From: Butyrivibrio sp. WCD3002
GTDB lineage: Bacteria > Bacillota > Clostridia > Lachnospirales > Lachnospiraceae
Assembly: GCF_000424265.1 (NCBI RefSeq)
Contig: NZ_AUJO01000001.1
Span: 124,001-188,000, forward strand
Length of the DNA: 64,000 nucleotides
Direction of reading: 5' to 3'
Shown: positions 51,622-60,146 of the stretch, in pieces
Position numbering within the stretch: the first letter of the stretch is position 1
How the letters are laid out: each line of letters begins with the position of its first letter
Made by a program: the position numbers and the translations under genes
The notes under the pieces: generated by a model
Seen by the model: the letters and a program-made list of their open reading frames with translations, nothing else
Databases searched by the model: none
What the model was told of the DNA's origin: nothing

Positions 51622-54567
51622 ATGAGAATTGAAGACCTTGCCGCATACGAGGTATTAGAGAAAAGAAGAATTGATGATCTTAATTCCGAGAGCTATATTG
51701 TAAGACACAAAAAGGCCGGTGCCAGATTAGCTCTCCTTTCAAATGATGATAATAACAAGGTTTTTTATATAGGATTCAGAACTCCGCCAAAGGATTCCAC
51801 AGGTGTAGCGCATATAATTGAGCACACGGTCCTTTGCGGTTCCCGTGAATTTCCTATAAAGGATCCTTTTGTTGAGCTTGTAAAGGGCTCACTCAATACA
51901 TTTTTAAATGCCATGACATATCCGGATAAGACTGTTTATCCCGTGGCAAGCTGCAATGATACTGATTTCCAGAATCTGATGCATGTTTATCTTGATGCTG
52001 TTTTTTATCCAAATATTTATCAGACAAAAAAGATATTTGAGCAGGAAGGCTGGCACTACGAGATGGAAAATGAGGATGATGACCTCACCATCAACGGTGT
52101 TGTTTATAACGAGATGAAGGGGGCCTTTTCATCTGCTGATGAGGTTGTTGCCAGAGATATCAGAAAGTCACTTTTCCCTGATACCACCTATGGCATAGAG
52201 TCCGGCGGAGATCCTGATGAGATATATGAGCTTAAATATGATGACTATCTTGATTTCCACAGGAAGTATTATCATCCTTCGAACAGCTATATCTATCTCT
52301 ATGGTGACATGGATATGGCAGAAAAGCTTGATTATATCGATAAGAACTATCTTTGCGCTTTTGATGCGATTAAGGTGGATTCCGAAATAGAGCTTCAAAA
52401 GAGTTTTGAGGGCAGAAAATATCTTGAGAGTCAGTTTCCTATCATGAAGGATGAGTCTACTAAGGACAACACATATCTCACCCTTAATTATGTAGTGGGA
52501 AGCAGCCTTGATCCTAAGCTTTATATTGCTTTTGACGTTCTTGATTATGCACTTTGTTCTGCACCCGGAGCTCCCATAAAGCAGGCACTGACTGACAAGG
52601 GTATTGGTAGTGAGATTTTAAGCGAATACGATAATGGTGTAAGACAGCCGGTTTTCTCCATAGTTGCAAAAAATGCAAATCCCGAACAGAGGGATGAATT
52701 CCTTAAGACCATTGAGGATGTTCTTAGAGAACAGGTTAAGAACGGAATAGATAAAAAGGCTCTGCTTGCGGGTATCAATGCAGATGAGTTCAAATACAGA
52801 GAGGCTGACTTTGGAAGATTCCCCAAGGGACTTCTTTACGGGCTGCAGGTACTGGACAGCTGGCTTTATGACGACATGAAGCCCTGGATCAATATCGAGG
52901 CCAATGATACCTTTGCCGAGCTTAAAAAAGAAGTAGAGACAGGGTATTTTGAAAAGCTAATACAGGAGTATCTTCTTGATAATAATCATTGTACGACTCT
53001 TGTTGCAAATCCCAGACAGGGACTTACAGAGGAGAAGGAGGAGCAGCTTAAGGAAAAACTCAAGGCATATAAAGAGACCTTAAGCAAAGAAGAGATTCAG
53101 GCTATTGTTAAGAATACCGCTGAGCTTAAGGCTTATCAGGAGGAACCGGATAGCCCTGAAGATCTTGCCAAGATTCCGCTTCTTACAAGAGAAGATATGA
53201 AAAAGGAAGCAGATGCGTTTATATATGAGGAAAGATTTGTCGGAAAGCAGAAGCTTCTATTCCACAATGTATTTACAAACGGAATAGGATACCTGAACTT
53301 TGTTTTCGATATGACCAAGGTACCGGACAGACTTCTTCCTTACACACCGCTTTTAAAGCTTCTTCTTGGACTTATGGATACTGAGAATTATTCCTACAGT
53401 GATCTGTATAACGAGATAAATCTTCAGACCGGCGGAATTAGTGGATCTATAAGTACGTATACTGATGCAAGGGATGTCAGCAAATTTAAGACAACCTTTG
53501 AAATCACAGTGAAAGCACTTTATCCTCAGCTTGATCATGCATTTGGACTCGTTTCCGAGATTCTTATGCGTACAAAGTTTGATGATAAAAAGCGTCTTAT
53601 TGAGATATTGGATGAGAACTGCTCAAGACTTCGATCAGAGCTTGCAGCAGCAGGACATCACAGTGCTGCGCTGAGAGCAATGTCCTATGTTTCAAGTGCG
53701 GCCAAGCTTTCAGATATGACCTCCGGAATCGGCGGATATCGCATGATGGAGGAGATTCGTGAGAAATTCGCATCTGATGAAAAGGCAGCTGATGAGATTA
53801 TCGGATATATGAAGGAGCTTTCCACAATCATCTTTAGAGCGGAAAATCTGATGGTGGATTATACTGCGTCTGAGAAAGAATATGATGGAGCAGCTTCCAG
53901 AGTAGAGGGATTTGCCGCAGGACTTCACACTGAGGAATTTGACGGAAGCGGCTTTACTATAGTTCCCAATAAGCTCAATGAGGGCTTCCAGACAGCAGGA
54001 CAGATTCAGTATGTATGCAGAGCCGGCAATTATGTGTCAAAGGGACTTAAGTATGATGGGTCACTTCGAGTGCTTAAGGTGATGTTTGCATATGATTATC
54101 TTTGGAAGAATATCAGAGTATTGGGCGGTGCATACGGTTGTATGAGCGGTTTTGCAAAGAATGGTGATTCATATTTTGCAACCTACAGAGATCCACACCT
54201 TAAGAGAAGTGTAGAGGTGTTCGAGCAGGCATCTGAGTATCTTAGGAATTTCGAAGCAGATGAGAGAACAATTACCCAGTTCATCATTGGTGCCATCAGC
54301 GAGCTTGATACACCCAAGACTCCAGCAACAAAGGGAGCATATGGCCTTACAGCCTACCTTTGCCACGCTGATATGAAGGATATTCAGAAGGACAGAGATG
54401 ATCTTATTGCAACAGATCAGGAAAAGATAAGAAGTCTTGCAGCCTACGTTGATGCTTTCATGGAGGATGACTGCATCTGTGTTGTAGGTGATGGCAACAA
54501 GCTCGAAGAAAATAAAGATTTGTTTGGAAAAGTGGAGCAGCTTATTTATGCAGGAAAATCAGAATAA
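51622..54567 (+). CDS. M16C family zinc metallopeptidase (presequence-protease-like)
   Basis: A 981-residue single-chain M16C peptidase of the PreP / HypA type, which degrades small unfolded peptides in a closed chamber. The inverted zinc motif HIIEH (about residues 65-69, in GVAHIIEHTVLCGSREF) and the downstream Glu in NGVVYNEMKGAFSS are present. Four alpha/beta domains, two active-half and two inactive-half, account for the length. There is no signal peptide, so it is cytoplasmic. The start ATG 51622 follows TGAGGA. It overlaps the start of era by 20 bases, suggesting coupled expression. Confidence 0.93.
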   Translation: MRIEDLAAYEVLEKRRIDDLNSESYIVRHKKAGARLALLSNDDNNKVFYIGFRTPPKDSTGVAHIIEHTVLCGSREFPIKDPFVELVKGSLNTFLNAMTYPDKTVYPVASCNDTDFQNLMHVYLDAVFYPNIYQTKKIFEQEGWHYEMENEDDDLTINGVVYNEMKGAFSSADEVVARDIRKSLFPDTTYGIESGGDPDEIYELKYDDYLDFHRKYYHPSNSYIYLYGDMDMAEKLDYIDKNYLCAFDAIKVDSEIELQKSFEGRKYLESQFPIMKDESTKDNTYLTLNYVVGSSLDPKLYIAFDVLDYALCSAPGAPIKQALTDKGIGSEILSEYDNGVRQPVFSIVAKNANPEQRDEFLKTIEDVLREQVKNGIDKKALLAGINADEFKYREADFGRFPKGLLYGLQVLDSWLYDDMKPWINIEANDTFAELKKEVETGYFEKLIQEYLLDNNHCTTLVANPRQGLTEEKEEQLKEKLKAYKETLSKEEIQAIVKNTAELKAYQEEPDSPEDLAKIPLLTREDMKKEADAFIYEERFVGKQKLLFHNVFTNGIGYLNFVFDMTKVPDRLLPYTPLLKLLLGLMDTENYSYSDLYNEINLQTGGISGSISTYTDARDVSKFKTTFEITVKALYPQLDHAFGLVSEILMRTKFDDKKRLIEILDENCSRLRSELAAAGHHSAALRAMSYVSSAAKLSDMTSGIGGYRMMEEIREKFASDEKAADEIIGYMKELSTIIFRAENLMVDYTASEKEYDGAASRVEGFAAGLHTEEFDGSGFTIVPNKLNEGFQTAGQIQYVCRAGNYVSKGLKYDGSLRVLKVMFAYDYLWKNIRVLGGAYGCMSGFAKNGDSYFATYRDPHLKRSVEVFEQASEYLRNFEADERTITQFIIGAISELDTPKTPATKGAYGLTAYLCHADMKDIQKDRDDLIATDQEKIRSLAAYVDAFMEDDCICVVGDGNKLEENKDLFGKVEQLIYAGKSE

Positions 54568-55645
54568 TCAAAATGCAGCTTTAAGGTGCGGATATGTGAC
54601 TCTTATCGGCAGACCAAATGTGGGTAAATCCACACTTATGAATCATTTAATCGGTCAGAAGATAGCGATAACTTCTCATAAGCCTCAGACCACAAGAGGC
54701 CAGATTCTGACTGTTTATACCGATGAGAGGGGCCAGATTGTGTTCCTTGATACTCCCGGTATACATGAGTCTAAAAACAAGCTGGGTGAATATATGGTTA
54801 AGGTTGCCACCAAGACCATGGAAGAGGTTGATCTTATTCTTTGGCTTGTTGAACCCTCAACCTTTATCGGTCAGGGAGAGCACATGATTATTGATCAGCT
54901 CCGCGAATGCGGCAAGCAGGTGATTCTTGTAATAAACAAGATTGATACCGTTGATGCTGCTGATCTCCAGACGTTTATTGATGCCTATAAAAAGGAAATG
55001 GAATATGCAGACATAGTCACTGTGTCTGCACTTAAGAGTGAGAATTTAGATGATCTGATGCAGATCATTTTTGACAGACTTCCTTACGGTGACCCTTTTT
55101 ATGATGATGAGGTTCTTACAAATCAGTCAGAAAGGGAGATTGTTGCGGAAATTATCCGCGAGAAGGCACTCAGGCTTTTAACTGACGAAGTGCCTCACGG
55201 TATTGCTGTAACAGTTGAGACCATGAAGACACGTAAGGCTGCAGCTGTAACTAAAAAGAAAAAATCAAAGCATGTTCATCCGCCAAAGAAATCAGCAAAC
55301 GGCGGAGCTTCAAATACTATAGCTGTTTCAAATGCTGACGGTACGCCGGATCTGGATGCTATGCTTGCAGCACTTGCAGGTGGAGCAGAGGATGCAGCAA
55401 ACGTAGATGCTGCGGATAACATTATGGATATTGAAGCTTCAATTATCTGTGAGAGAGATTCACATAAGGGAATCGTCATAGGTAAGGGCGGTTCAATGCT
55501 TAAAAAAATAGGTAGTCAGGCCAGAGAAGATATCGAAAAAATGGTTGGCTGCAGGGTCAATCTGCAGCTTTTCGTAAAGGTTAGACGTGACTGGCGTAAT
55601 GACTCACTTCAGATGAAAAATTTTGGATATAATAATCCAAAGTGA
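54548..55645 (+). CDS. era: GTPase Era with a large insertion in the KH domain
   Basis: Era binds the 3' end of 16S rRNA and assists small-subunit assembly. The GTPase domain is normal: G1 GRPNVGKST (21-29), G3 DTPG, and G4 NKID (130-133). The KH domain is recognisable on both sides of an insertion: PHGIAVTVETMK before, and DIEASIICERDSHKGIVIGKGGSMLKKIG after. Between them residues about 228-291 form an extra stretch, Lys-rich then Ala/Asp-rich (TKKKKSKHVHPPKK...LDAMLAALAGGAEDAANVDAAD). Usual Era proteins have only a few residues here. The total is 365 instead of about 300 residues. The start ATG 54548 (MQENQ) follows GTGGAG. recO follows, a common pairing. Confidence 0.95.
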   Translation: MQENQNNQNAALRCGYVTLIGRPNVGKSTLMNHLIGQKIAITSHKPQTTRGQILTVYTDERGQIVFLDTPGIHESKNKLGEYMVKVATKTMEEVDLILWLVEPSTFIGQGEHMIIDQLRECGKQVILVINKIDTVDAADLQTFIDAYKKEMEYADIVTVSALKSENLDDLMQIIFDRLPYGDPFYDDEVLTNQSEREIVAEIIREKALRLLTDEVPHGIAVTVETMKTRKAAAVTKKKKSKHVHPPKKSANGGASNTIAVSNADGTPDLDAMLAALAGGAEDAANVDAADNIMDIEASIICERDSHKGIVIGKGGSMLKKIGSQAREDIEKMVGCRVNLQLFVKVRRDWRNDSLQMKNFGYNNPK

Positions 55646-55678
55646 TTAACTACCGGAGGATGAGGCTTTAGCAAGGTA

Positions 55679-56341
55679 ATGACAGAATTATCCACTGTAA
55701 ACGGAATGATAATAAAGAGAGCTCCTGTTGGGGAGAATGATTTCCTTGTGACAATCCTTACATCCGAACAAGGTAAGATTACGGCTTTTGCAAAAGGGGC
55801 AAGACGACCGGGGAATCAGCTATCAGGTGTCGTCGAGCCTTTTTGTTTTGGAAGCTTTAAGATTTTTGTTGGAAGAAATTCATACACTGTCAGGGATGCT
55901 GAGATAAAGAATTTTTTTGAGGGCTTCAGGAAAGATTTTGACTGCTCCATTTATGCCACGTATTTTGCGGAGATAGCAGACTACTACACAAGAGAGAACA
56001 ATGACGAAAAAGATATTCTGAAGCTTTTATACATGTCATTCAGGGCTCTTGAAAAAGATTCTATAGATAACAGGCTTGTACGATTTATTTTTGAGATAAA
56101 AACTCTTATGCTTGAAGGGGAATTTCCCGGAGTGCCAAGGGATCGAAGCTACGAAGCATCAACAACATATACACTTGAATTTATCTGGAATACACCTATA
56201 GAGAAGCTTTTTACCTTTAAGGTCAGCAGAGATGTTCTGACAGAACTTGATCATATCTGCGATGTTTACAGAAAAAGCTCGATTGACAGAAAATTAAACA
56301 GTCTTGAGATGATTAGAATGATTGAAAAAGACATGGAATAA
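55679..56341 (+). CDS. recO: DNA repair protein RecO
   Basis: RecO helps RecF/RecR load RecA on gapped DNA. The protein has 220 residues, somewhat short. The N-terminal OB fold (about 1-80) has VNGMIIKRAPVGENDFLVTILTSEQGKITAFAKGARRPGNQLSG and the following EPFCFGSFKIF. The helical C-terminal domain is present. The Cys4 zinc site found in many RecO proteins after the GEFP motif is missing: the sequence reads GEFPGVPRDRSYEASTTYTLEF without cysteines. The start ATG 55679 has only a modest AAGG upstream. It lies 33 bases after era. Confidence 0.92.
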   Translation: MTELSTVNGMIIKRAPVGENDFLVTILTSEQGKITAFAKGARRPGNQLSGVVEPFCFGSFKIFVGRNSYTVRDAEIKNFFEGFRKDFDCSIYATYFAEIADYYTRENNDEKDILKLLYMSFRALEKDSIDNRLVRFIFEIKTLMLEGEFPGVPRDRSYEASTTYTLEFIWNTPIEKLFTFKVSRDVLTELDHICDVYRKSSIDRKLNSLEMIRMIEKDME

Positions 56342-56365
56342 ATAAAGGAAGATATGGAGGTAGAC

Positions 56366-57880
56366 ATGGATAAGGTTTTGGAAGAAAAATTACAGGCTTT
56401 TAGGGACGTACTTAAAGAGGCAGAAATCTATGCCCATGCAACAAGATTGATTTCTTTTGACCAGGAGACAATCTGCCCTGCTAAGGGAATGCAGGATGAG
56501 GGAGAAGTAAGCGCGTTCCTTGGAAATCAGGCATTTAAGCTTATGAAAGCACCTGAGTTTATTGAAAATGCTGAATATCTCTATGAGCACAGGGATGAGC
56601 TTTCTGAGCCTGACAGAGTATGCGTAGAGAGTCAGCACAGATCCTATGCAAAGACCAAGAATATTTCACCTGAAAAGAATATGGAATATTCACTAATTTA
56701 TAACAAGGCTTTTGTAGACTGGACCGGTGCAAGACAGAATTCTGATTTTTCTATGTTCAGGGATTCTTTGCAGAAGGTAAAAGATATCAATACAGAGATG
56801 GTGGAGCTCAGGGATGAAAAGCCTGAGAGCGGAATTATCTATGATGCTCTTCTTGATGATTATGAAATAGGCATTACATCAAAGATACTGGACGAGTGCT
56901 TTGATGAATGTAAAGAGAGACTTATTCCTCTTCTTAAGAAGATTATGGAGAGTCCCAAGAAGATAAGAACAGACTTTATGCATATCGAGGTTACTGAGGA
57001 GCAGCAAAGGCGCATGACAGAAGCTCTGCTGGGAATCCTTAACTTTGACAGGTCAAGAAGTGCTTATAGCACATCAGAACACCCCTTTACCAACTGGATC
57101 GGCAAAAATGACACCAGAATTACAACTCATTATTATCCACTTGATTTCTCAGCAAGTATGTACTCTATAATCCATGAGGGAGGTCATGCACTTTTTGAGA
57201 TGCTTCAGCCAGAGGATGATTATGAGCATTTCATCAACGATAACAAGACTCTTGGAATGCATGAATCAGTTTCCAGATTCTATGAGAACAGACTTGGAAG
57301 ATCCAGAGCTTTTGTTAAGCTGATATACCCTAAGGTATGTGAGATTTTCCCTAATGTCATGGAGGGAGTTTCAGAGGAAGAGCTTTATGAAGCGCTCAAT
57401 GTGGTTTGCCCGTCACTTATAAGAACAGAGTCAGATGAGTTCACCTATACCTTCCATATAATAATCAGATATGAGATAGAGAAGGAAATTTTTGAAGGCA
57501 AGCTTTCCATTGATGATGTACCAAGAAGATGGAAAGAAAAATATGAGGAGTACCTTGGCATTTCTCCTGAAACAGACAGAGAGGGTGTCCTTCAGGATGT
57601 ACACTGGACTTTTGGATTTGGATATTTCCCTACATATGCTCTTGGAAATATGTACAATGCAATGTATTACAATCGCATGAAAAATGAGATTGATATAGAC
57701 GGCTGTGTTGAGAAAGGCGATTTTGCGACGATCAACAATTGGATGAAGGAAAATGTATTTGTGAAGGCTAATCACCTGGCTCCGTCTGAATGGATAAAGG
57801 ATATTACGGGAAGAGACTTTACCGCCGACGATTTCCTTAATTATATAGAAGAAAAGTTTAAGGGAATCTATGAGATCTGA
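56366..57880 (+). CDS. M32 family metallocarboxypeptidase
   Basis: Cytoplasmic zinc carboxypeptidase of family M32 (Taq-type), 504 residues. The active-site motif HEGGH is in SIIHEGGHALFEM (about residues 267-279), with the third ligand Glu in MHESVSRFYEN, and ITTHYYPLDF before it. SFDQETICPAKGM near the N-terminus is the family pattern. RTESDEFTYTFHIIIRYEIEKEIFEG and GYFPTYALGNMYNAMYY are also conserved segments. The start is ATG 56366, five bases after GGAGG. A start 12 bases upstream (56354) is possible, but its SD is weaker. It lies shortly after recO and may be cotranscribed. Confidence 0.93.
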   Translation: MDKVLEEKLQAFRDVLKEAEIYAHATRLISFDQETICPAKGMQDEGEVSAFLGNQAFKLMKAPEFIENAEYLYEHRDELSEPDRVCVESQHRSYAKTKNISPEKNMEYSLIYNKAFVDWTGARQNSDFSMFRDSLQKVKDINTEMVELRDEKPESGIIYDALLDDYEIGITSKILDECFDECKERLIPLLKKIMESPKKIRTDFMHIEVTEEQQRRMTEALLGILNFDRSRSAYSTSEHPFTNWIGKNDTRITTHYYPLDFSASMYSIIHEGGHALFEMLQPEDDYEHFINDNKTLGMHESVSRFYENRLGRSRAFVKLIYPKVCEIFPNVMEGVSEEELYEALNVVCPSLIRTESDEFTYTFHIIIRYEIEKEIFEGKLSIDDVPRRWKEKYEEYLGISPETDREGVLQDVHWTFGFGYFPTYALGNMYNAMYYNRMKNEIDIDGCVEKGDFATINNWMKENVFVKANHLAPSEWIKDITGRDFTADDFLNYIEEKFKGIYEI

Positions 57881-57881
57881 T

Positions 57882-57910
57882 TTGAAAAACGTAAAAAGGC
57901 GGTATATAAT
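57882..57910 (+). promoter_or_regulatory. Promoter of the lipoprotein gene
   Basis: TTGAAA, 17 bases, TATAAT, two bases after the carboxypeptidase stop. The short leader contains a TGCGC / GCGCA hairpin. Confidence 0.8.
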
Positions 57911-57973
57911 CATGTAAGTGTGCGCGTATTTATGCGCAGACCAAATAGTTACTTATATTAAGAGGGTGTTTTA

Positions 57974-58588
57974 GTGAGTAATAAAGTTTTAAGGAAAGCA
58001 GTTGTTACATCTGTTATTATGACTGCAGCTTTTGTTTTTGCAGGCTGCGGGAAAGGTGCGGATGTATCGAAGCTTGATAAGTCATCTATCTTAGTCAATA
58101 AAGATGGAACGGTGGAAAGCACGGTTATCGAGGATTTCACCGAGAGCTACTACGATGTGAATGAGCTTAAAAGCATGGTTGAGAACGAGGTCAACGCATT
58201 CGTTGTTTCTAACGGAGAAGGGGCTGCAGAGCTTAAGTCATTAGAGAGTGATAACGGTAAGGTGAAGATGGTGATTGATTTTGCGAATTCAAGAGATTAT
58301 GCCGTTTTCAATAGCGAGACCTTCTCATATATTACCGTTTCAGAGGCTATTCTTTCAGGTCGGATCAATGTGAATTCACTTGTAGACAAGGATGGCAATC
58401 CAATCGATTCAGAGAAAGCAGCAGCGCTTTCCGATGAGCATGTTGTTATTACCGACAGTAAATATGTTGTGGCTGTTCCATATAAGGTTCAGTATATGAC
58501 AAAGGGCGTAAGCCTTATGGACAAGCAGCTTGCGGATCTTTCCGGAACGGAAGATGGTAGTCTTAGCTGTATCGTTCTTAATAAGTAA
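57974..58588 (+). CDS. Lipoprotein of unknown function
   Basis: A 204-residue secreted lipoprotein. The signal peptide ends in a lipobox FAGC (Cys24, VVTSVIMTAAFVFAGCG), so it should be lipid-anchored on the outer face of the membrane. The mature part is acidic with alternating helix and strand, and contains DFTESYYDVNELKSMVENEVNAF and a region ending VPYKVQYMTKGVSLMDKQLADLSG. I do not recognise a domain. The start is GTG 57974 behind AGAGGGTG. It has its own promoter, and glyS follows 62 bases later after two small GAGC-type hairpins. Confidence 0.85.
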   Translation: MSNKVLRKAVVTSVIMTAAFVFAGCGKGADVSKLDKSSILVNKDGTVESTVIEDFTESYYDVNELKSMVENEVNAFVVSNGEGAAELKSLESDNGKVKMVIDFANSRDYAVFNSETFSYITVSEAILSGRINVNSLVDKDGNPIDSEKAAALSDEHVVITDSKYVVAVPYKVQYMTKGVSLMDKQLADLSGTEDGSLSCIVLNK

Positions 58589-58650
58589 TAAATGAGCATA
58601 ATGCTCTTAATTAAAATATGTGAGCGTATTGCTCAGAAAGAGGAGTATCT

Positions 58651-60060
58651 ATGAAAGCAAATGAAAAGACAATGGACAAAATAGTTGCCCTTGCCAAGGG
58701 CAGAGGCTTCATCTATCCCGGAAGTGAGATCTATGGCGGTCTTGCCAATACATGGGATTACGGAAACCTTGGTGTTGAATTCAAGAACAATGTAAAGAAG
58801 GCCTGGTGGCAGAAGTTTGTACAGGAGAATCCCTACAACGTAGGTGTTGACTGTGCAATTCTTATGAACCCTCAGACATGGGTTGCATCAGGACACCTTG
58901 GCGGCTTTTCAGATCCTCTTATGGACTGCAAAGAGTGTCATGAGAGATTCAGAGCAGACAAGATCATCGAGGATTTTGCTTCAGAAAACGGAATTACACT
59001 TGAGACATCAGTTGATGGCTGGTCCCACGAAGAGATGGAGAACTTCATCAAGGAACACAACGTTCCCTGCCCGTCATGCGGTAAGCACGATTTCACAAGC
59101 ATCAGAGAGTTCAACCTTATGTTCAAGACATTCCAGGGTGTTACAGAGGATGCTAAGGACACAGTATATCTTCGTCCCGAGACAGCTCAGGGTATCTTCG
59201 TAAACTTCAAGAATGTACAGCGTACATCACGTAAGAAAATTCCTTTCGGTATCTGCCAGATTGGTAAGAGCTTCCGTAACGAGATTACACCAGGTAACTT
59301 CACATTCCGAACAAGAGAGTTTGAGCAGATGGAGCTTGAGTTCTTCTGCAAGCCCGGCACACAGACAGAGTGGTTCGAGTACTGGAGAAAGACCTGCTAT
59401 GAGTGGCTTCTTTCACTTGGTATTAAGGAAGAGAACCTTAGACTTCGTGACCATGATCCGGAAGAGCTTTCATTCTACAGTGATCATACAACAGATATCG
59501 AGTATGCATTCCCCTTCACAGATTGGGGCGAGCTCTGGGGTATTGCTTCCAGAACAGACTATGACCTTACAAGACACCAGGAGACATCCGGTGAGCCTAT
59601 GGAATACTTTGATGATGAGAGCAAGGAGAAGTACATTCCTTATGTTGTTGAACCTTCACTTGGTGCAGACCGTGTAACTCTTGCATTCCTTTGCGAGGCT
59701 TATGACGAGGAGAACCTTGGAACAGAAGAGGCTCCCGATATGAGAACAGTTCTTCGTTTCCATCCTGCAATTGCACCTGTTAAGATCGGTATCCTTCCTC
59801 TTTCAAAGAAGCTTAATGAAGGCGCAGAAAAGATTTACGCAATGCTTTCAAAGAAGTATAACTGTGAATTCGATGACAGAGGAAACATTGGTAAGCGTTA
59901 TCGCAGACAGGATGAGATTGGTACTCCTTTCTGCATTACCTATGACTTTGATTCAGAGACAGATAACAAGGTAACAGTACGTTTCCGTGACAGTATGGAG
60001 CAGGAGCGTATCGCTATCGACGAGCTTGAGGCATTCTTCTCAGATAAGTTTGACTTCTAA
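58651..60060 (+). CDS. glyS: Glycine--tRNA ligase (homodimeric type)
   Basis: Class II glycyl-tRNA synthetase of the alpha2 type, 469 residues. Class II motifs are visible: motif 2 [33 protein letters not shown], motif 3 [14 protein letters not shown], and the [20 protein letters not shown] start typical of this family. Two Cys pairs (CKECH, CPSCG) may bind zinc. The C-terminal anticodon-binding domain covers about 370-469 ([17 protein letters not shown]). The start ATG 58651 follows AAGAGGAG. No T-box is found; the 62-base leader has two small hairpins, GAGCATAATGCTC and GAGCGTATTGCTC. Confidence 0.96.
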   Translation: MKANEKTMDKIVALAKGRGFIYPGSEIYGGLANTWDYGNLGVEFKNNVKKAWWQKFVQENPYNVGVDCAILMNPQTWVASGHLGGFSDPLMDCKECHERFRADKIIEDFASENGITLETSVDGWSHEEMENFIKEHNVPCPSCGKHDFTSIREFNLMFKTFQGVTEDAKDTVYLRPETAQGIFVNFKNVQRTSRKKIPFGICQIGKSFRNEITPGNFTFRTREFEQMELEFFCKPGTQTEWFEYWRKTCYEWLLSLGIKEENLRLRDHDPEELSFYSDHTTDIEYAFPFTDWGELWGIASRTDYDLTRHQETSGEPMEYFDDESKEKYIPYVVEPSLGADRVTLAFLCEAYDEENLGTEEAPDMRTVLRFHPAIAPVKIGILPLSKKLNEGAEKIYAMLSKKYNCEFDDRGNIGKRYRRQDEIGTPFCITYDFDSETDNKVTVRFRDSMEQERIAIDELEAFFSDKFDF

Positions 60061-60078
60061 TTGTGAAAGATTTTAAAT

Positions 60079-60128
60079 CCCTGCCTTCTACCTTTTAAGG
60101 GAGAAGGTGCCCGAAGGGCGGATGAGGG
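60079..60128 (+). repeat. Truncated copy of the palindromic repeat family
   Basis: The right end GAGAAGGTGCCCGAAGGGCGGATGAGGG is identical to the end of copy 2 (11183-11210). The left part is reduced to CCCTGCCTTCTACC. It lies between glyS and alaS and may serve as a weak terminator hairpin. Confidence 0.85.
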
Positions 60129-60146
60129 TTATAAAGGAGTATTAAA

